Source of the DNA: Marinomonas aquimarina
GTDB taxonomy: Bacteria; Pseudomonadota; Gammaproteobacteria; Pseudomonadales; Marinomonadaceae
NCBI RefSeq assembly: GCF_900089755.1
Contig: NZ_FLOC01000004.1
Span: 62,001 to 126,000 of the forward strand
Length of the DNA stretch: 64,000 nucleotides
Direction: 5' to 3'
The notes under the pieces are model-generated. The model was not told the origin of the DNA, ran no database searches, and saw only the letters and a program-made list of their open reading frames with translations. Numbering within the stretch: position 1 is the stretch's first letter; every line of letters begins with the position of its first letter. Shown here piece after piece: positions 1 through 8,946 of the stretch. Made by a program: the position numbers and the translations under genes.

Positions 1-891
1 TTCAATGACGCCACCATCTTCTCTCACACATGAAATGGTCTCGCCTCGCAAATAAGCACGCTCAGAGCTCAAATCACCGTAACCTGCGGCGATCAAGAAA
101 CACTCTTTGATATCCGCTCTAAATCGGTTGGGTAAAATGGCTTCCTTTTGAATCCTCAGCAATGCAGGAAAAGGCTCGCGTCTTGCGGACTCGTGAGTAG
201 GTGCATCCAAACCGGTGATTAAAGTACCTGAGATGATGCTGCCCGCCGGTAGATACAAAGGCGGCGCTTCTTGCACAACAACCTCTGGTTCAGCAACCAC
301 TTCAGGCTCAATCATACGAATCGTGATTGGCGGCAATGGAACATCTCGTGCTCGTGTACCTTGGCCATTGGCTGGCTGCTGATAGAGCGGATCAGGCAGC
401 GGCGCATTGGCAAAATAGTCGTCTGGGTTAGACGGCAGTGGCTTTTCGTCTTTGGGTAATTCCATGGCAGATAAAGGCACTTCAAAACGGCTATTTGTGC
501 CTTCAACTACTGAATCTCCCCCAGCGCGAACATCATCAAGTTCAGCTCGAAGGCGAGCCAACTCCGCATTGACCTCACTTGGTATAGAAGGCGAACCTGG
601 GCTTAGCCGTCCTGAATCGACGTCACGACGCAAGCGCTCAACTTCACGACGTAACTGTTCATTGCGCTCACTGAGTAGTTTTACGTTCGCAGCCAAACTA
701 TCGACCCCAACATCACGAGTATTGGTATCCGTAAGAATGTGCCGGATCGTTTCCTGTCGGTTCCGACTGCTTGAGCCATCGTCAGGAGTAGGTGAAAACA
801 CCATCACCATAAAGATGAGACCACCAGCAATACCGGCAACCGATAGGCCCCGCTTCATGTTCGGGCTCATTTGTTCCCATTGTGCTTTCAT
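1..891 (-). CDS. traB: TraB/VirB10-like conjugation protein (C-terminus beyond window)
   Basis: Partial: 297 codons are visible and the frame is still open at base 1. The product is probably the TraB/VirB10-type scaffold that links inner and outer membrane parts of the type IV secretion channel. Residues 1-10 are cytoplasmic, about 15-34 form one membrane segment (GIAGGLIFMVMVF), and about 60-105 are a charged coiled coil (ERNEQLRREVERLRRD). A Pro-rich linker then leads into the start of the beta-barrel domain (PAGSIISGTL, a typical VirB10/TraB entry motif). The ATG at 891 lies two bases after the traK stop at 894-896, so the two are translationally close. It belongs to the traL-E-K-B operon running off the left edge. 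Family by motif and order: the TraB of SXT/R391-type ICEs. Confidence 0.85.
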   Translation of the reverse strand, partial: MKAQWEQMSPNMKRGLSVAGIAGGLIFMVMVFSPTPDDGSSSRNRQETIRHILTDTNTRDVGVDSLAANVKLLSERNEQLRREVERLRRDVDSGRLSPGSPSIPSEVNAELARLRAELDDVRAGGDSVVEGTNSRFEVPLSAMELPKDEKPLPSNPDDYFANAPLPDPLYQQPANGQGTRARDVPLPPITIRMIEPEVVAEPEVVVQEAPPLYLPAGSIISGTLITGLDAPTHESARREPFPALLRIQKEAILPNRFRADIKECFLIAAGYGDLSSERAYLRGETISCVREDGGVIE

Positions 892-893
892 CG

Positions 894-1793
894 TTATTCA
901 CCTCCCACAAGAAGCGAAGGTCGCTGACTTTCCACCGCTTCTTCACGATGATTGCGAACAACCACATACAACTCAGTCTTTTCACCCAGCAACAAGATAT
1001 TGCGAGGCCAGTAGGCGCTTGCCACTATATCTGGTGCATGACAGGCTATTTCACTGGCTTCTATCGGCTCATCGGCAAAGCTTTCAACCAGTCCTACATA
1101 GACGGTGAAGTAATGTCCCGTCACAATTTGCCCCTGCTTAAAACCAAACTTTAAGCCCGGCTGAAAACATTTCGGGCTTGTGTCAGTTTGGCCAGCTAAA
1201 CGGATGTCATAGCCTTGTGGTAACTCATTTAATGCAAGGCTTCTGAGTAAGTCACGTAAGCTATCGACGTATGGTTGAGCCGTTTCCCAAGTGGCGGCTT
1301 TTCGGTTCACGACGCCCTTAATAGGCCACTGCTGACCATCAATAGCTAAGGTGATTTCACGCGGTGGAATACGACGAGGTACTAAGGTGACTGATAATGC
1401 GGGCGCTTCCTGACCAGGCGGTGTGATGTAAAGTGAAACCGGTGATTCTTTGTCCGTGGCTACATATACAACATTCCCCTTGATTTGCGTCTGAGCATCA
1501 CTGGTTGTTCTCACCTGAGGCGATTCAAACGGCGTCACAATTCGATTCAGATGACCAAGTGCTACAGGGATCAGTTCATTAACCCCCGGTGTCATCAGTA
1601 GCGTTGTTGGCGTATCCGCTGCAACCGAATTGCTTTGAACCGGTGGATTTGCAGTAGCAGACTGCTTCATCACACTGGCTGGCACAATCGGCAATTCCAC
1701 GTCTGCATACGACGCTTGTGATAACAGAACGCCACTCAAGCTCATTGCGATTAAGCTTGGTGTCATCCATCGACTAATTTTGGTTCGCATCAT
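894..1793 (-). CDS. traK: TraK-like secretin-associated conjugation protein
   Basis: A 299-aa protein with an N-terminal signal peptide (hydrophobic segment about 12-24, cleavage likely after QASYA). It would therefore sit in the periplasm or outer membrane, where TraK proteins act as the VirB9-like secretin component of mating-pair formation. The body is beta-rich with no further membrane span. The start is an ATG-ATG pair at 1793/1790 just after a GGAGG; the gene overlaps the end of traE by 20 bases and is followed directly by traB. Assignment is by length, export signal and position between traE and traB, as in SXT/R391 ICEs; no catalytic motif is expected. Confidence 0.83.
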   Translation of the reverse strand: MMRTKISRWMTPSLIAMSLSGVLLSQASYADVELPIVPASVMKQSATANPPVQSNSVAADTPTTLLMTPGVNELIPVALGHLNRIVTPFESPQVRTTSDAQTQIKGNVVYVATDKESPVSLYITPPGQEAPALSVTLVPRRIPPREITLAIDGQQWPIKGVVNRKAATWETAQPYVDSLRDLLRSLALNELPQGYDIRLAGQTDTSPKCFQPGLKFGFKQGQIVTGHYFTVYVGLVESFADEPIEASEIACHAPDIVASAYWPRNILLLGEKTELYVVVRNHREEAVESQRPSLLVGGE

Positions 1794-2400
1794 TCACCCT
1801 CCGGTTTTGCTCTTGGGTCAACTTTTCACGAACTCGCTTCGTTCTAGCTTGCCCCTCATACGTATCCATCCAATTGAGTTTTGGACGGTATTGCTCAATA
1901 TCGATGTCAAACTCATAGGTGCGAGTTTGGCGCTGTTCATCTCCAGATGGTCCAGAGACCAAGGAATAACCGGTCACAAAGACATGGCCGGTTTCATACT
2001 CATACTCCACTTGTCTGGGTTGGAATTTGAGCGTGACTCGGTCTTCACGGATCTGTCTTGCCTGAATCTCCAGTGCATCGACCACTTGCTGGTACACCGC
2101 TGGAGAAAGTAGCGGCTCAATAGCAACCCGGATAAAAGACACATTACCCGGCGTCACGTTGCCCATAAGCTCAGCCAGGTAGAGCCCCCAGGATTCCAAG
2201 TAAGGCTGAGTAGCCTGGTTTCGTGACACTTCAGCCGTTTCAGACAAGGTTGGCGGTTGAATGGCCACCACGGTATTGCGAGAAAATGCCGCTACCGCAA
2301 GCAGCAAATTAGATAGCACCAGCACCGCAATCAGAAACCGTTGCCATCGGTTCTCTAATTGCGTGCCTTGCCATGATTTTAAAAACACGTCGAACTTCAC
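1774..2400 (-). CDS. traE: TraE-like conjugation protein
   Basis: A 208-aa TraE/VirB5-8-like pilus assembly protein. One N-terminal membrane anchor (about residues 22-41, FLIAVLVLSNLLLAVAAF) is followed by a periplasmic alpha/beta domain, typical of TraE. The start is GTG at 2400 overlapping the TGA of traL (GTGA), with AGGAG ten bases upstream, so translation is coupled to traL. It belongs to the minus-strand traL-E-K-B block. Length and topology match the TraE proteins of SXT/R391-type elements. Confidence 0.85.
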   Translation of the reverse strand: MKFDVFLKSWQGTQLENRWQRFLIAVLVLSNLLLAVAAFSRNTVVAIQPPTLSETAEVSRNQATQPYLESWGLYLAELMGNVTPGNVSFIRVAIEPLLSPAVYQQVVDALEIQARQIREDRVTLKFQPRQVEYEYETGHVFVTGYSLVSGPSGDEQRQTRTYEFDIDIEQYRPKLNWMDTYEGQARTKRVREKLTQEQNRRVNDANQN

Positions 2401-2678
2401 GGCAGATAGCTCCTGATAAATGGGTTAGGGATCGTCTTGGCTTTGGTTGGCAACAGTCCGGCCCAGTAGATGGCGTGAAGAATAAAACCATCTGGGCGAC
2501 CATCACGAAAACGCCGATAGAGCTTGGTTGTCACCAACCCCAACAGGCATAAAACCAAGGCATTACCGGTAAAAATGCCGATCACTAGCCCCAACAGAAT
2601 GGGAGCCATCTCATCGGCACTCCAAAGCAGGAAGTGCGGCGGGTCATCGATATAGGACGGAATACTCACAGGTTCCAT
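2397..2678 (-). CDS. traL: TraL-like conjugation protein
   Basis: A small protein of 93 aa with the TraL signature: an N-terminal IPSYIDDPP followed by a short amphipathic stretch (WSADEMAP), then one or two membrane segments (about 29-52). TraL proteins are inner-membrane components of the F/SXT-type pilus assembly machinery. An upstream in-frame GTG (2684) exists, but the ATG at 2678 sits five bases behind GAGGAG and is the better start. It is the first gene of this transfer block; the intergenic stretch behind it (2679-2966) must hold the promoter. Confidence 0.85.
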   Translation of the reverse strand: MEPVSIPSYIDDPPHFLLWSADEMAPILLGLVIGIFTGNALVLCLLGLVTTKLYRRFRDGRPDGFILHAIYWAGLLPTKAKTIPNPFIRSYLP

Positions 2679-2966
2679 AGTCACTCCTCGTTGTTTGAAT
2701 TGAGAAGTGAAGAATGCCTCGGGATTGGCAGCTTCAGTGGTCAGCTAGATGCCGAATTCTTGAAGGTTTTGAGGGTTCTACTCAGACAATACTAACAATT
2801 GATCTTTTTGATGCGGTTGATATGATGAGGATATTGGTCGTGTCGAGACCAGCTGCCCACTTTAGCAAACCCGGACGGGACGACATGCATATCAAATATA
2901 TTTTTTGCTTAGGTTTTTTCTGCGACCTCGGCAGTGGGCACTGTATTCGCTAATAGGAGAAACTCA
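2679..2966. promoter_or_regulatory. Divergent intergenic region between traL and the cargo gene
   Basis: This 288-bp gap separates the minus-strand tra block from the plus-strand cargo gene. It is AT-rich at 2880-2930 and carries an inverted pair TGCCCACT (about 2851) and AGTGGGCA (about 2933) roughly 80 bases apart. No open frame here looks like a gene. It presumably holds divergent promoters. By gene order it corresponds to the SXT/R391 insertion hotspot between the traD-linked genes and traL. Confidence 0.5.
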
Positions 2967-3554
2967 ATGCAAATTACTAAAATCATTTCCTCTGCCACGG
3001 TTGAACGTTTAAAGCAAAAAGCACGAAAGCTTAAACGTGAAAAATCTATTCCACACACTCAAGCACTCGATGAAATTGCAATCTCTGTTGGTTTTAATCA
3101 TTGGCATCAAGTTGTACAAGCTAATGACTTACTGAAGCCATCAGAAGTGGCGTTATCTTCAGGATGTGTCATGGCTTTTGATGTCAAAGATGGTATGGAT
3201 GTCGATACCAGTGATGGAATTTTAATTGAAGACCACTTCTTGGAGATGCTCACTGAAAAGCAGCTATTCGAAATTTATGCCAATTCCCCTGATGAGGAAG
3301 ACGAACAAAACAGGCCGCTAAAAGAAACGCTATCGGATTCAGAGCTTCATGAGTATTTTCGAGATTATTGCTCATTCATGTACTTCCGTCTTGCCGAGCC
3401 TCATGCAAACAAACCGTTAAAAGAAGTATTGGCTCTTATACGACAGTACTCTTTTTGGATGCCGCAATATATTTGGCTTCAAGGCCACCTTATTGATACT
3501 TACCATTTGCCTGCTGAAGACGAGAACGGCAATACCGTAGGCGTGAGGTTTTAG
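2967..3554 (+). CDS. Cargo protein with an N-terminal domain seen in plasmid/ICE accessory proteins
   Basis: A 195-aa soluble protein. Residues about 4-50 (ERLKQKARKLKRE... IPHTQALDEIA...GFNHWHQV) resemble a short helical module at the N-terminus of many plasmid and ICE accessory proteins, often annotated as glyoxalase-related; I recall this family rather than recognise a function. The remainder is acidic and carries no catalytic motif I know. The ATG at 2967 is preceded by AGGAG at 2957-2961, which decides against the in-frame ATG at 2934. It is the only plus-strand gene among the transfer genes and is bracketed by an intergenic region and a hairpin, as expected of a hotspot cargo gene. Confidence 0.6.
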   Translation: MQITKIISSATVERLKQKARKLKREKSIPHTQALDEIAISVGFNHWHQVVQANDLLKPSEVALSSGCVMAFDVKDGMDVDTSDGILIEDHFLEMLTEKQLFEIYANSPDEEDEQNRPLKETLSDSELHEYFRDYCSFMYFRLAEPHANKPLKEVLALIRQYSFWMPQYIWLQGHLIDTYHLPAEDENGNTVGVRF

Positions 3555-3563
3555 CTCTACAAG

Positions 3564-3584
3564 ATGAGGCCTGACAGGCCTCAT
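3564..3584. terminator. Hairpin between convergent genes
   Basis: Perfect 10-bp inverted repeat ATGAGGCCTG / CAGGCCTCAT with a one-base centre, lying just after the cargo gene stop and overlapping the stop of the DUF4400 gene. It is followed by a weak pyrimidine tract (ATCTTCTTCT) on the plus strand. It probably ends transcription of the cargo gene and perhaps of the converging gene as well. Confidence 0.6.
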
Positions 3585-4216
3585 ATCTTCTTCTGCAAGT
3601 GGCTTAACGCCAACCCCGCCATCAATGCTAAACCGATGATCAGCGACGGTAACACCACCGGTGGAATAGCCAGTGGGGCGAACAATCCCATAAACAGCAA
3701 GATGACGCCTGAGCCCAAGATGATCATGCTGTAGCGGTGAATGATTGGGCTCGAAAAATCAAAGGTTGTTTTCTTAATCTTCCAGGTCATCAAGCCATCC
3801 CACAAAGCCGGTAACATGAGAATAAACGCAAAGGGCAACCAGACCATCAGCAAAGCAAATCGAGTGAACACCTGGTACAACACATCAAAAAATGCCTGAA
3901 TACGGTCTTCCACCCAGACAAACCAAAAGCCTCCCATGTTCTCCATCCCTTTAGAGCGCAGTCGCTGCTCTTCAGTGGGGATTAGAAAATCACGCACCGA
4001 TTGCTCCATCTGCGTATCCACAACCCATGATTGATACCAGCCATGGCTAGTTTGACCAATCCAATAGCTTGTTTGAGCGCCCAATTGATTTTGGATCATC
4101 TGCTTTTCTTTACTAATGACCCGGCCAGTCCAATCACCGGGCACTAACACGCCAATAGCAATAATCTCCAGCATCAGCGCCAGACAAAGTAGCCAAACCG
4201 ACTTATGCTTGCTCAT
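3581..4216 (-). CDS. DUF4400-type ICE membrane protein
   Basis: A 211-aa integral membrane protein with predicted segments near residues 8-28, 115-140, 160-180 and 182-202. It matches the DUF4400 / ICE membrane protein family found directly after traD in SXT/R391 and PFGI-1 type elements. Its role in conjugation is not defined. I start it at 4216 because AGAGG lies nine bases upstream; the in-frame ATG at 4225 abuts that site. It overlaps the end of the previous gene by 14 bases, so translation is probably coupled. Confidence 0.78.
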   Translation of the reverse strand: MSKHKSVWLLCLALMLEIIAIGVLVPGDWTGRVISKEKQMIQNQLGAQTSYWIGQTSHGWYQSWVVDTQMEQSVRDFLIPTEEQRLRSKGMENMGGFWFVWVEDRIQAFFDVLYQVFTRFALLMVWLPFAFILMLPALWDGLMTWKIKKTTFDFSSPIIHRYSMIILGSGVILLFMGLFAPLAIPPVVLPSLIIGLALMAGLALSHLQKKI

Positions 4217-4763
4217 GCCAAACATCCTCTTCTACTCGGGCCAGCATGGCTGCAACGGTTGGCGTCATAATCCGGGCTTTAATCACTTGTTGAAGCCGCT
4301 TTGTCGTCGTATGGCCACTAACATAACGCACGTCGATACGTCCTTCAGCCAAATACGCCATCCGATTTGGACGATTACGCATCCAGGTGTGGAAATACAC
4401 ACCATCTACGGCAGCCCACTCGAAATGGTCAGGATCACGCAGGCGAATCCCCGTTAAAGCACTGGCGGCAGTCCAGGTCAGTGCCTCAATGAAATGCCAA
4501 AGGCGTACACTATCATCATCACAACTGACTTCGTCATAACTGCCCAAGCCATTACACAGACACAAATCAAAGATGGAATGGCCATCTAACGTGAGCGCAT
4601 CTGTTAAATAGTCCGCCAAACAGTGCACTGAAGCCAAAGCATGAGGCCAGTCAGTTTCAAGCAGTCTTAAGGTTTCCTTGAACTGGGGGTTATGTTGCTG
4701 CCACTGAGCGAGCATTTCTTTACTGGTAAGTGTTGTCATTTTCAGACAGACAGAATGATGCAT
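4203..4763 (-). CDS. Conserved ICE protein between traD and the DUF4400 gene
   Basis: A 186-aa soluble protein with no signal peptide or membrane segment. The sequence contains RNRPNRMAYLAEGRIDVRYVSGHTT near residue 130 and a helical C-terminus. SXT and IncA/C elements have a gene of similar size here (some annotations use the name TraJ), but I cannot confirm homology. The ATG at 4763 lies behind AAGGAG, which itself overlaps the end of traD. The gene sits in the traI-traD operon. Confidence 0.7.
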   Translation of the reverse strand: MHHSVCLKMTTLTSKEMLAQWQQHNPQFKETLRLLETDWPHALASVHCLADYLTDALTLDGHSIFDLCLCNGLGSYDEVSCDDDSVRLWHFIEALTWTAASALTGIRLRDPDHFEWAAVDGVYFHTWMRNRPNRMAYLAEGRIDVRYVSGHTTTKRLQQVIKARIMTPTVAAMLARVEEDVWHEQA

Positions 4764-4772
4764 ACAGACTCC

Positions 4773-6593
4773 TTATGCTGCCTGTGTAGAGCTGGTTAAA
4801 ATAGGAATACGGCCTTTGATCACACGGCCACCTGAAAGCTTGGCGATGTACTCCAGATTGGGAAGCTGGCCTAATAACTGCGGTGGAAACATATCACCTT
4901 CTTCTTCCATCAAGCGCTCGCCATGATTGCCGGTAAACAACGCGGGGCTGTCCGAGTTGGACGACATACCTTGAGTTTGCATGATGTACTGCAACCGAGT
5001 CTTTGGCAGATTGTCAGTAATGTACTGCTGCGTTTCGGCATCCATCACCCGAAGAGCTATCAAGTTGTTGATGTTACCTAACACCTGGCGAGCCTTAGCT
5101 TCACTGCCTGTACGAGCTGCAAAGTCAGCAAATGTCTGAGTAGCAATCACACAACGCATTTTTGCGCCACGGCCTTTGTTGAGCAGTTGAATGAAGGGAT
5201 CGTTGACGACTTCAGCCGCCTCATCGATGAAGATATTTACGGGACGATTTTCAACACCATAGTTATAGCGATCACCGGCCACAGCAGTGAGATCGGACAA
5301 AAGCAACGAACCAATGGCGCTGCCAACCATGGCGTCAGTTAATGAATCCAAGCCGATATACGCCACTTGGGCATTGTTGATAATACGGCCAGAATCCGTA
5401 ATTAACCGGCTGTCATCCACATCGTTTGCAATCGGTGATAACAGTGGCCCTAATTCACTTGATGTGAGCATATTGAGCACCGGCATCAGTGAGGCCACCA
5501 TCTTGGAATAGTGGGTTCTGTCATGCTCAAACATACTCAAAAGTCCTTCCAAATCGGTATTGGCGGCAACGGGCTGAATGCGTTCGTAGTAGAAAAGCAG
5601 CATCGCCATGGCTTGTTTAGCCAAGGTATTGGCCTTTTCGGTAAAGCGCTTGTTCTCCACACTAAAGTTCGGATAAACCTGCTCACCCCAGGCTGTGACG
5701 GCTTTTACTACCAAGCCTTCTGGGCCACCTTCCAAGAATCGCCTCAGTGTTTTCAGATCAGGACGTTGTGACGTAAGCAACAGACCTTGCACTATGTTGT
5801 TCAATGCCATTTGGCCAAAGGCTTTAAATGGATCAGCACCGGTTTCAGATGGGATTAGTGCCGCAATTCGGCTGGCAATTTCAGTGCCCCGGTTAAAGTT
5901 TCTAAGGGGATTAAGCCGTACCGAATGCTCAGGAAAACCCGGATGAAAATACACAAAGCGCTCAGGACTACCGGCGGCAATACAGGCTCGCTGCGCATTA
6001 TCCTTAAGTTCCTTGTCTCCCTTAGGGTCAATAATAATCACGGCTTCATTACGCAAAATGGCCTGAGTGATCATCGCATCAAAGCATCGGGTTTTTCCGG
6101 CACCGGTCGTACCGACAATTAAGGTATGCCCCTCGGTGTGACCAACTGGCTGGTACACATCTTCTTCTTTGGGCTCGACACCATGAATCCAGGTCGAACC
6201 CATTTGTTTGCCGTGACCTTGGTTAAGCAAGGTTTGCTTATCCCGCTTTAGGATTTCATAAGCGCGTTGGGCATGGCGTTGGTCCCACTCAAAGCCATAA
6301 CCTAACCACAATTCATCAGGATGTTTTGCCATTACCTTTTGCAAATGCGACAGCGCCATAAATGCCAATGGTTTGCCTTTTAGCCCCTTCTGCAACTTAT
6401 AAAGACGGTAAGCCTCAGGCAGGCGATACAACGCCATGCCCGAGGAAATCCCTGTCATCCACCAAAATGGTTCGGGCGGTAACTCTGTCAGCATTTCTGC
6501 GGCAATCGCCCCAGTGGCCCCAACCAGCCAACCTGCTGCTGCCATGGCCTCATAGTTCGTGCGCCAGGGCATTTCGTATGCGTTTTCTTTCAT
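4773..6593 (-). CDS. traD: Conjugative coupling protein TraD (SXT/TOL type)
   Basis: A 606-aa type IV coupling protein: an inner-membrane ATPase that hands the relaxase-DNA complex to the secretion channel. Two N-terminal membrane segments (about 16-35 and 42-60) precede the motor domain. Walker A is GTTGAGKT at residues 161-168. Walker B is VNIFIDEAAEVV in the second half, followed by the KGRGAKMRCVIATQTFAD segment typical of TraD/VirD4 ATPases. The length equals that of TraD in SXT/R391. The start is ATG 6593 behind GGAG; traI lies 48 bp upstream. Confidence 0.93.
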   Translation of the reverse strand: MKENAYEMPWRTNYEAMAAAGWLVGATGAIAAEMLTELPPEPFWWMTGISSGMALYRLPEAYRLYKLQKGLKGKPLAFMALSHLQKVMAKHPDELWLGYGFEWDQRHAQRAYEILKRDKQTLLNQGHGKQMGSTWIHGVEPKEEDVYQPVGHTEGHTLIVGTTGAGKTRCFDAMITQAILRNEAVIIIDPKGDKELKDNAQRACIAAGSPERFVYFHPGFPEHSVRLNPLRNFNRGTEIASRIAALIPSETGADPFKAFGQMALNNIVQGLLLTSQRPDLKTLRRFLEGGPEGLVVKAVTAWGEQVYPNFSVENKRFTEKANTLAKQAMAMLLFYYERIQPVAANTDLEGLLSMFEHDRTHYSKMVASLMPVLNMLTSSELGPLLSPIANDVDDSRLITDSGRIINNAQVAYIGLDSLTDAMVGSAIGSLLLSDLTAVAGDRYNYGVENRPVNIFIDEAAEVVNDPFIQLLNKGRGAKMRCVIATQTFADFAARTGSEAKARQVLGNINNLIALRVMDAETQQYITDNLPKTRLQYIMQTQGMSSNSDSPALFTGNHGERLMEEEGDMFPPQLLGQLPNLEYIAKLSGGRVIKGRIPILTSSTQAA

Positions 6594-6641
6594 TCATGCT
6601 CCGCAAAATAACCGTTTACAATCCGCTTAACTTCAAATGGA

Positions 6642-8792
6642 TTAACGTTTAGCGTGAGCGGTAAACAGAACCGTTTCCCCCTCATCAAACTGGCATTGGT
6701 CACTGGCCGAGATCCCCCGAAGCAGCTGTCCGGCTGGAATGCCATGCTCATTGGCGACTTGGCGTAAGGTTTGAATCGTGACGCGAATACCATCGGCACT
6801 ATGATCCACGTCTGGGTAATCGCCATCGGTCAGTAAGATGGGCAAATCTTTCACAAAATTAACCATCTGTTGGCGCTGCGCGTGTTTGGGGTCTGTACTT
6901 GAGTTCGCATTGGACGCAATCGGCTTTTGCTTACGCTCCGCTCTTGTGGCGGGCTCTTTTGCTTGGGCATTGGTTGTCTTAGTTCGACTCGGACGCTGTG
7001 AAGCCTCTTTGTTCTGAATTGCTGTCACTGATTCTGCGTCTTGATTGAAGAGGTCTATCAGTGCAGTAAGCCCTTTAGAAATCGATACTTTCAGCAGTAA
7101 CCCTTGCTCCTGAACTCCATCATTTGTAGTCACAGTTCTGGCTTTACGCGTCGGGTTTGCCGGATCTAGTTCAAGCCAATCTAATCGACTGAGTTCAGCA
7201 AGCAGTTTTCGGGGGGCACACCAGGGTCTTACTCCATCGGGATAGCGGATCAGTATCTGTTCACCAACCATAACCAACGCACTGCTGGCCTCTGGGAGCC
7301 ACGCCAAAGGTCCAGGGAGATTAAATGCGTCTGCATCGTGCTGGTTTACGTTATTTGAGATAGCGGCGTTGTTTGAATCGTTAGGCTTTTCACATCCATC
7401 ACCCGGATCATTTTCAGTTGCCTGGGGGCTATTAACGTCGCTTGCACGACTGAGTTCATCATCTTGTTCGGACGATTTTGTCGATGGCGACTCAGACGAA
7501 TTGCTGTGTTCAATTGATGATGACGCGTCAGGCAAGCCTGGCTGCTCACTGGAGCGACTCTGTGGCTCTGCTTGTGTTTGCTGTGTTGCTTCCCACTGAG
7601 ATTTGTTAAACAGTGTCACACCACTTGGTACATTCGAGCTGAACAATAAATCGGCCTCAGATATATACAGCATGGGTAACCAGATTGGCTTGTCGTCTTT
7701 GATCAGCACTTCAGGAGCAAGGCTTTCATATCGCTCATTTGAGGCGGATTTAATGGCCAATCCTCGCTCAATGAGGATGTCCGCAAGGGTATCGGGATCT
7801 CTTGGAATGCCAGGTATCTTGTCTTTGGCCAACAGCTCAATGATTTCCTTAGCCGCGCTTTTCCAAACCAGGTAAAGATTGGTTGATTGATTCGATTTTC
7901 GTATCCAAACTCTGGCGTCTCGCTGATTGACCAGCCATTGCGAACTGGCAACTAATCGCCTCATGGCATCAAGTAGATAGCGCTCGACTGGGACACCAAG
8001 GGCATTGTCGTCAACGGAAATTCGTTGCGCTTTCAGATCTCGCTGTACACTGGTTTGGTCAGCTTCAATGACCAGTTTAGACAGGACATGATCGGGATCG
8101 GTATTGCCAATTGCCTCCAGCATGGCTTGCAAAATCTCAGGGCCCGGCTGGGTTAACCAGGCGAGCAACTCAGGTGTCATCACCCGGTTTAACACCAGAA
8201 TTGAAAATTGCTCGTGCCGCTTGCACCGTCCGTCGCGCCAGCGAATGAAATAGCGTTCAATGCTGTTATTTGTGGTCCACTGGGATAATGTTTCTAAAAA
8301 AGGGTTCCACTGATAGCGTCCATCTTCGTCTGTGATGGACAAGTCTGAAACTGGCTTACCAATATCATGGAACAAACCGCCAAGAGCCGCCGCCACACGC
8401 CACCTTGGCTCTAGCTCTTTTTTCTCAACCGGTGTGCCACTGGCAACAAAGATGATCCCTTCAGCTGCTTGTGCCGCCCAGAATGCAACTTCCAACGAAT
8501 GACGTAATAAACCACCCGCACCACTGTGGTGGTGATGCTCAGAAGCTGGCAACAAGTGAACATAGGACGCCAGATGATCAATGGAGGGTTGAATCAGCCT
8601 TTGAAAGTCACGCAGGTTAAAGCCAAGTACCTGGCGCAGTTTGGCAATTAGCTCGTCTTGTGTGGACTGCAAATCCTCGGGTGACGCAGCTGGCAACCCC
8701 TTCAGGAATGGCGGGTAGCGTGGAATTTCCGCATCCAGTTGCGATGAAAGCTCTGGTAGTGCTTTGGTTTGAAAAAATAGGTTTTTGAACAT
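6642..8792 (-). CDS. traI: MOBH-class relaxase TraI
   Basis: A 716-aa relaxase that nicks oriT and pilots the transferred strand; it belongs to the MOBH (TraI_2) class, not the two-tyrosine MOBF class. The defining HHHHSGAGGLLRHSLE motif lies at residues 86-101, followed by an HD-type FHDIGK at 141-146. A low-complexity Ser/Glu-rich linker (about 415-480) separates this from a C-terminal TraI_2_C-like domain (RPWCAPRKLLAEL). Its length matches SXT TraI. The start is ATG 8792 behind GGAGG with a six-base spacer. It is the first gene after the BREX island, and its promoter should lie in 8,793-8,946. Confidence 0.93.
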   Translation of the reverse strand: MFKNLFFQTKALPELSSQLDAEIPRYPPFLKGLPAASPEDLQSTQDELIAKLRQVLGFNLRDFQRLIQPSIDHLASYVHLLPASEHHHHSGAGGLLRHSLEVAFWAAQAAEGIIFVASGTPVEKKELEPRWRVAAALGGLFHDIGKPVSDLSITDEDGRYQWNPFLETLSQWTTNNSIERYFIRWRDGRCKRHEQFSILVLNRVMTPELLAWLTQPGPEILQAMLEAIGNTDPDHVLSKLVIEADQTSVQRDLKAQRISVDDNALGVPVERYLLDAMRRLVASSQWLVNQRDARVWIRKSNQSTNLYLVWKSAAKEIIELLAKDKIPGIPRDPDTLADILIERGLAIKSASNERYESLAPEVLIKDDKPIWLPMLYISEADLLFSSNVPSGVTLFNKSQWEATQQTQAEPQSRSSEQPGLPDASSSIEHSNSSESPSTKSSEQDDELSRASDVNSPQATENDPGDGCEKPNDSNNAAISNNVNQHDADAFNLPGPLAWLPEASSALVMVGEQILIRYPDGVRPWCAPRKLLAELSRLDWLELDPANPTRKARTVTTNDGVQEQGLLLKVSISKGLTALIDLFNQDAESVTAIQNKEASQRPSRTKTTNAQAKEPATRAERKQKPIASNANSSTDPKHAQRQQMVNFVKDLPILLTDGDYPDVDHSADGIRVTIQTLRQVANEHGIPAGQLLRGISASDQCQFDEGETVLFTAHAKR

Positions 8793-8946
8793 AGTGAACC
8801 TCCGACACGATAGTGTGAAGGTTCAACTCTGAGCTTGATGGCTAGATAGATTGATAATTCATGTAGAAGAATAACATACGAGCTAATTTCACGGTTTCAA
8901 AAAGGTGCGGAACCTGATTCTTAGTGATTAATACCAAAATAGTGCT

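Noticed and set aside
452-1108. 218-aa plus-strand frame opposite traB and traK
   Set aside because: Ser/Arg-rich antisense frame spanning two genuine genes.
2851-2940. Inverted pair TGCCCACT/AGTGGGCA in the traL upstream region as a mobile element end
   Set aside because: Only eight bases, no transposase and no target duplication; a chance or regulatory repeat is as likely.
1-8792. Assignment to the PFGI-1/ICEclc class, suggested by PFL_47xx-like naming of some transfer proteins
   Set aside because: The traL-E-K-B order, TraI and TraD lengths, MobI-like and umuDC genes, and the prfC junction fit SXT/R391 better.
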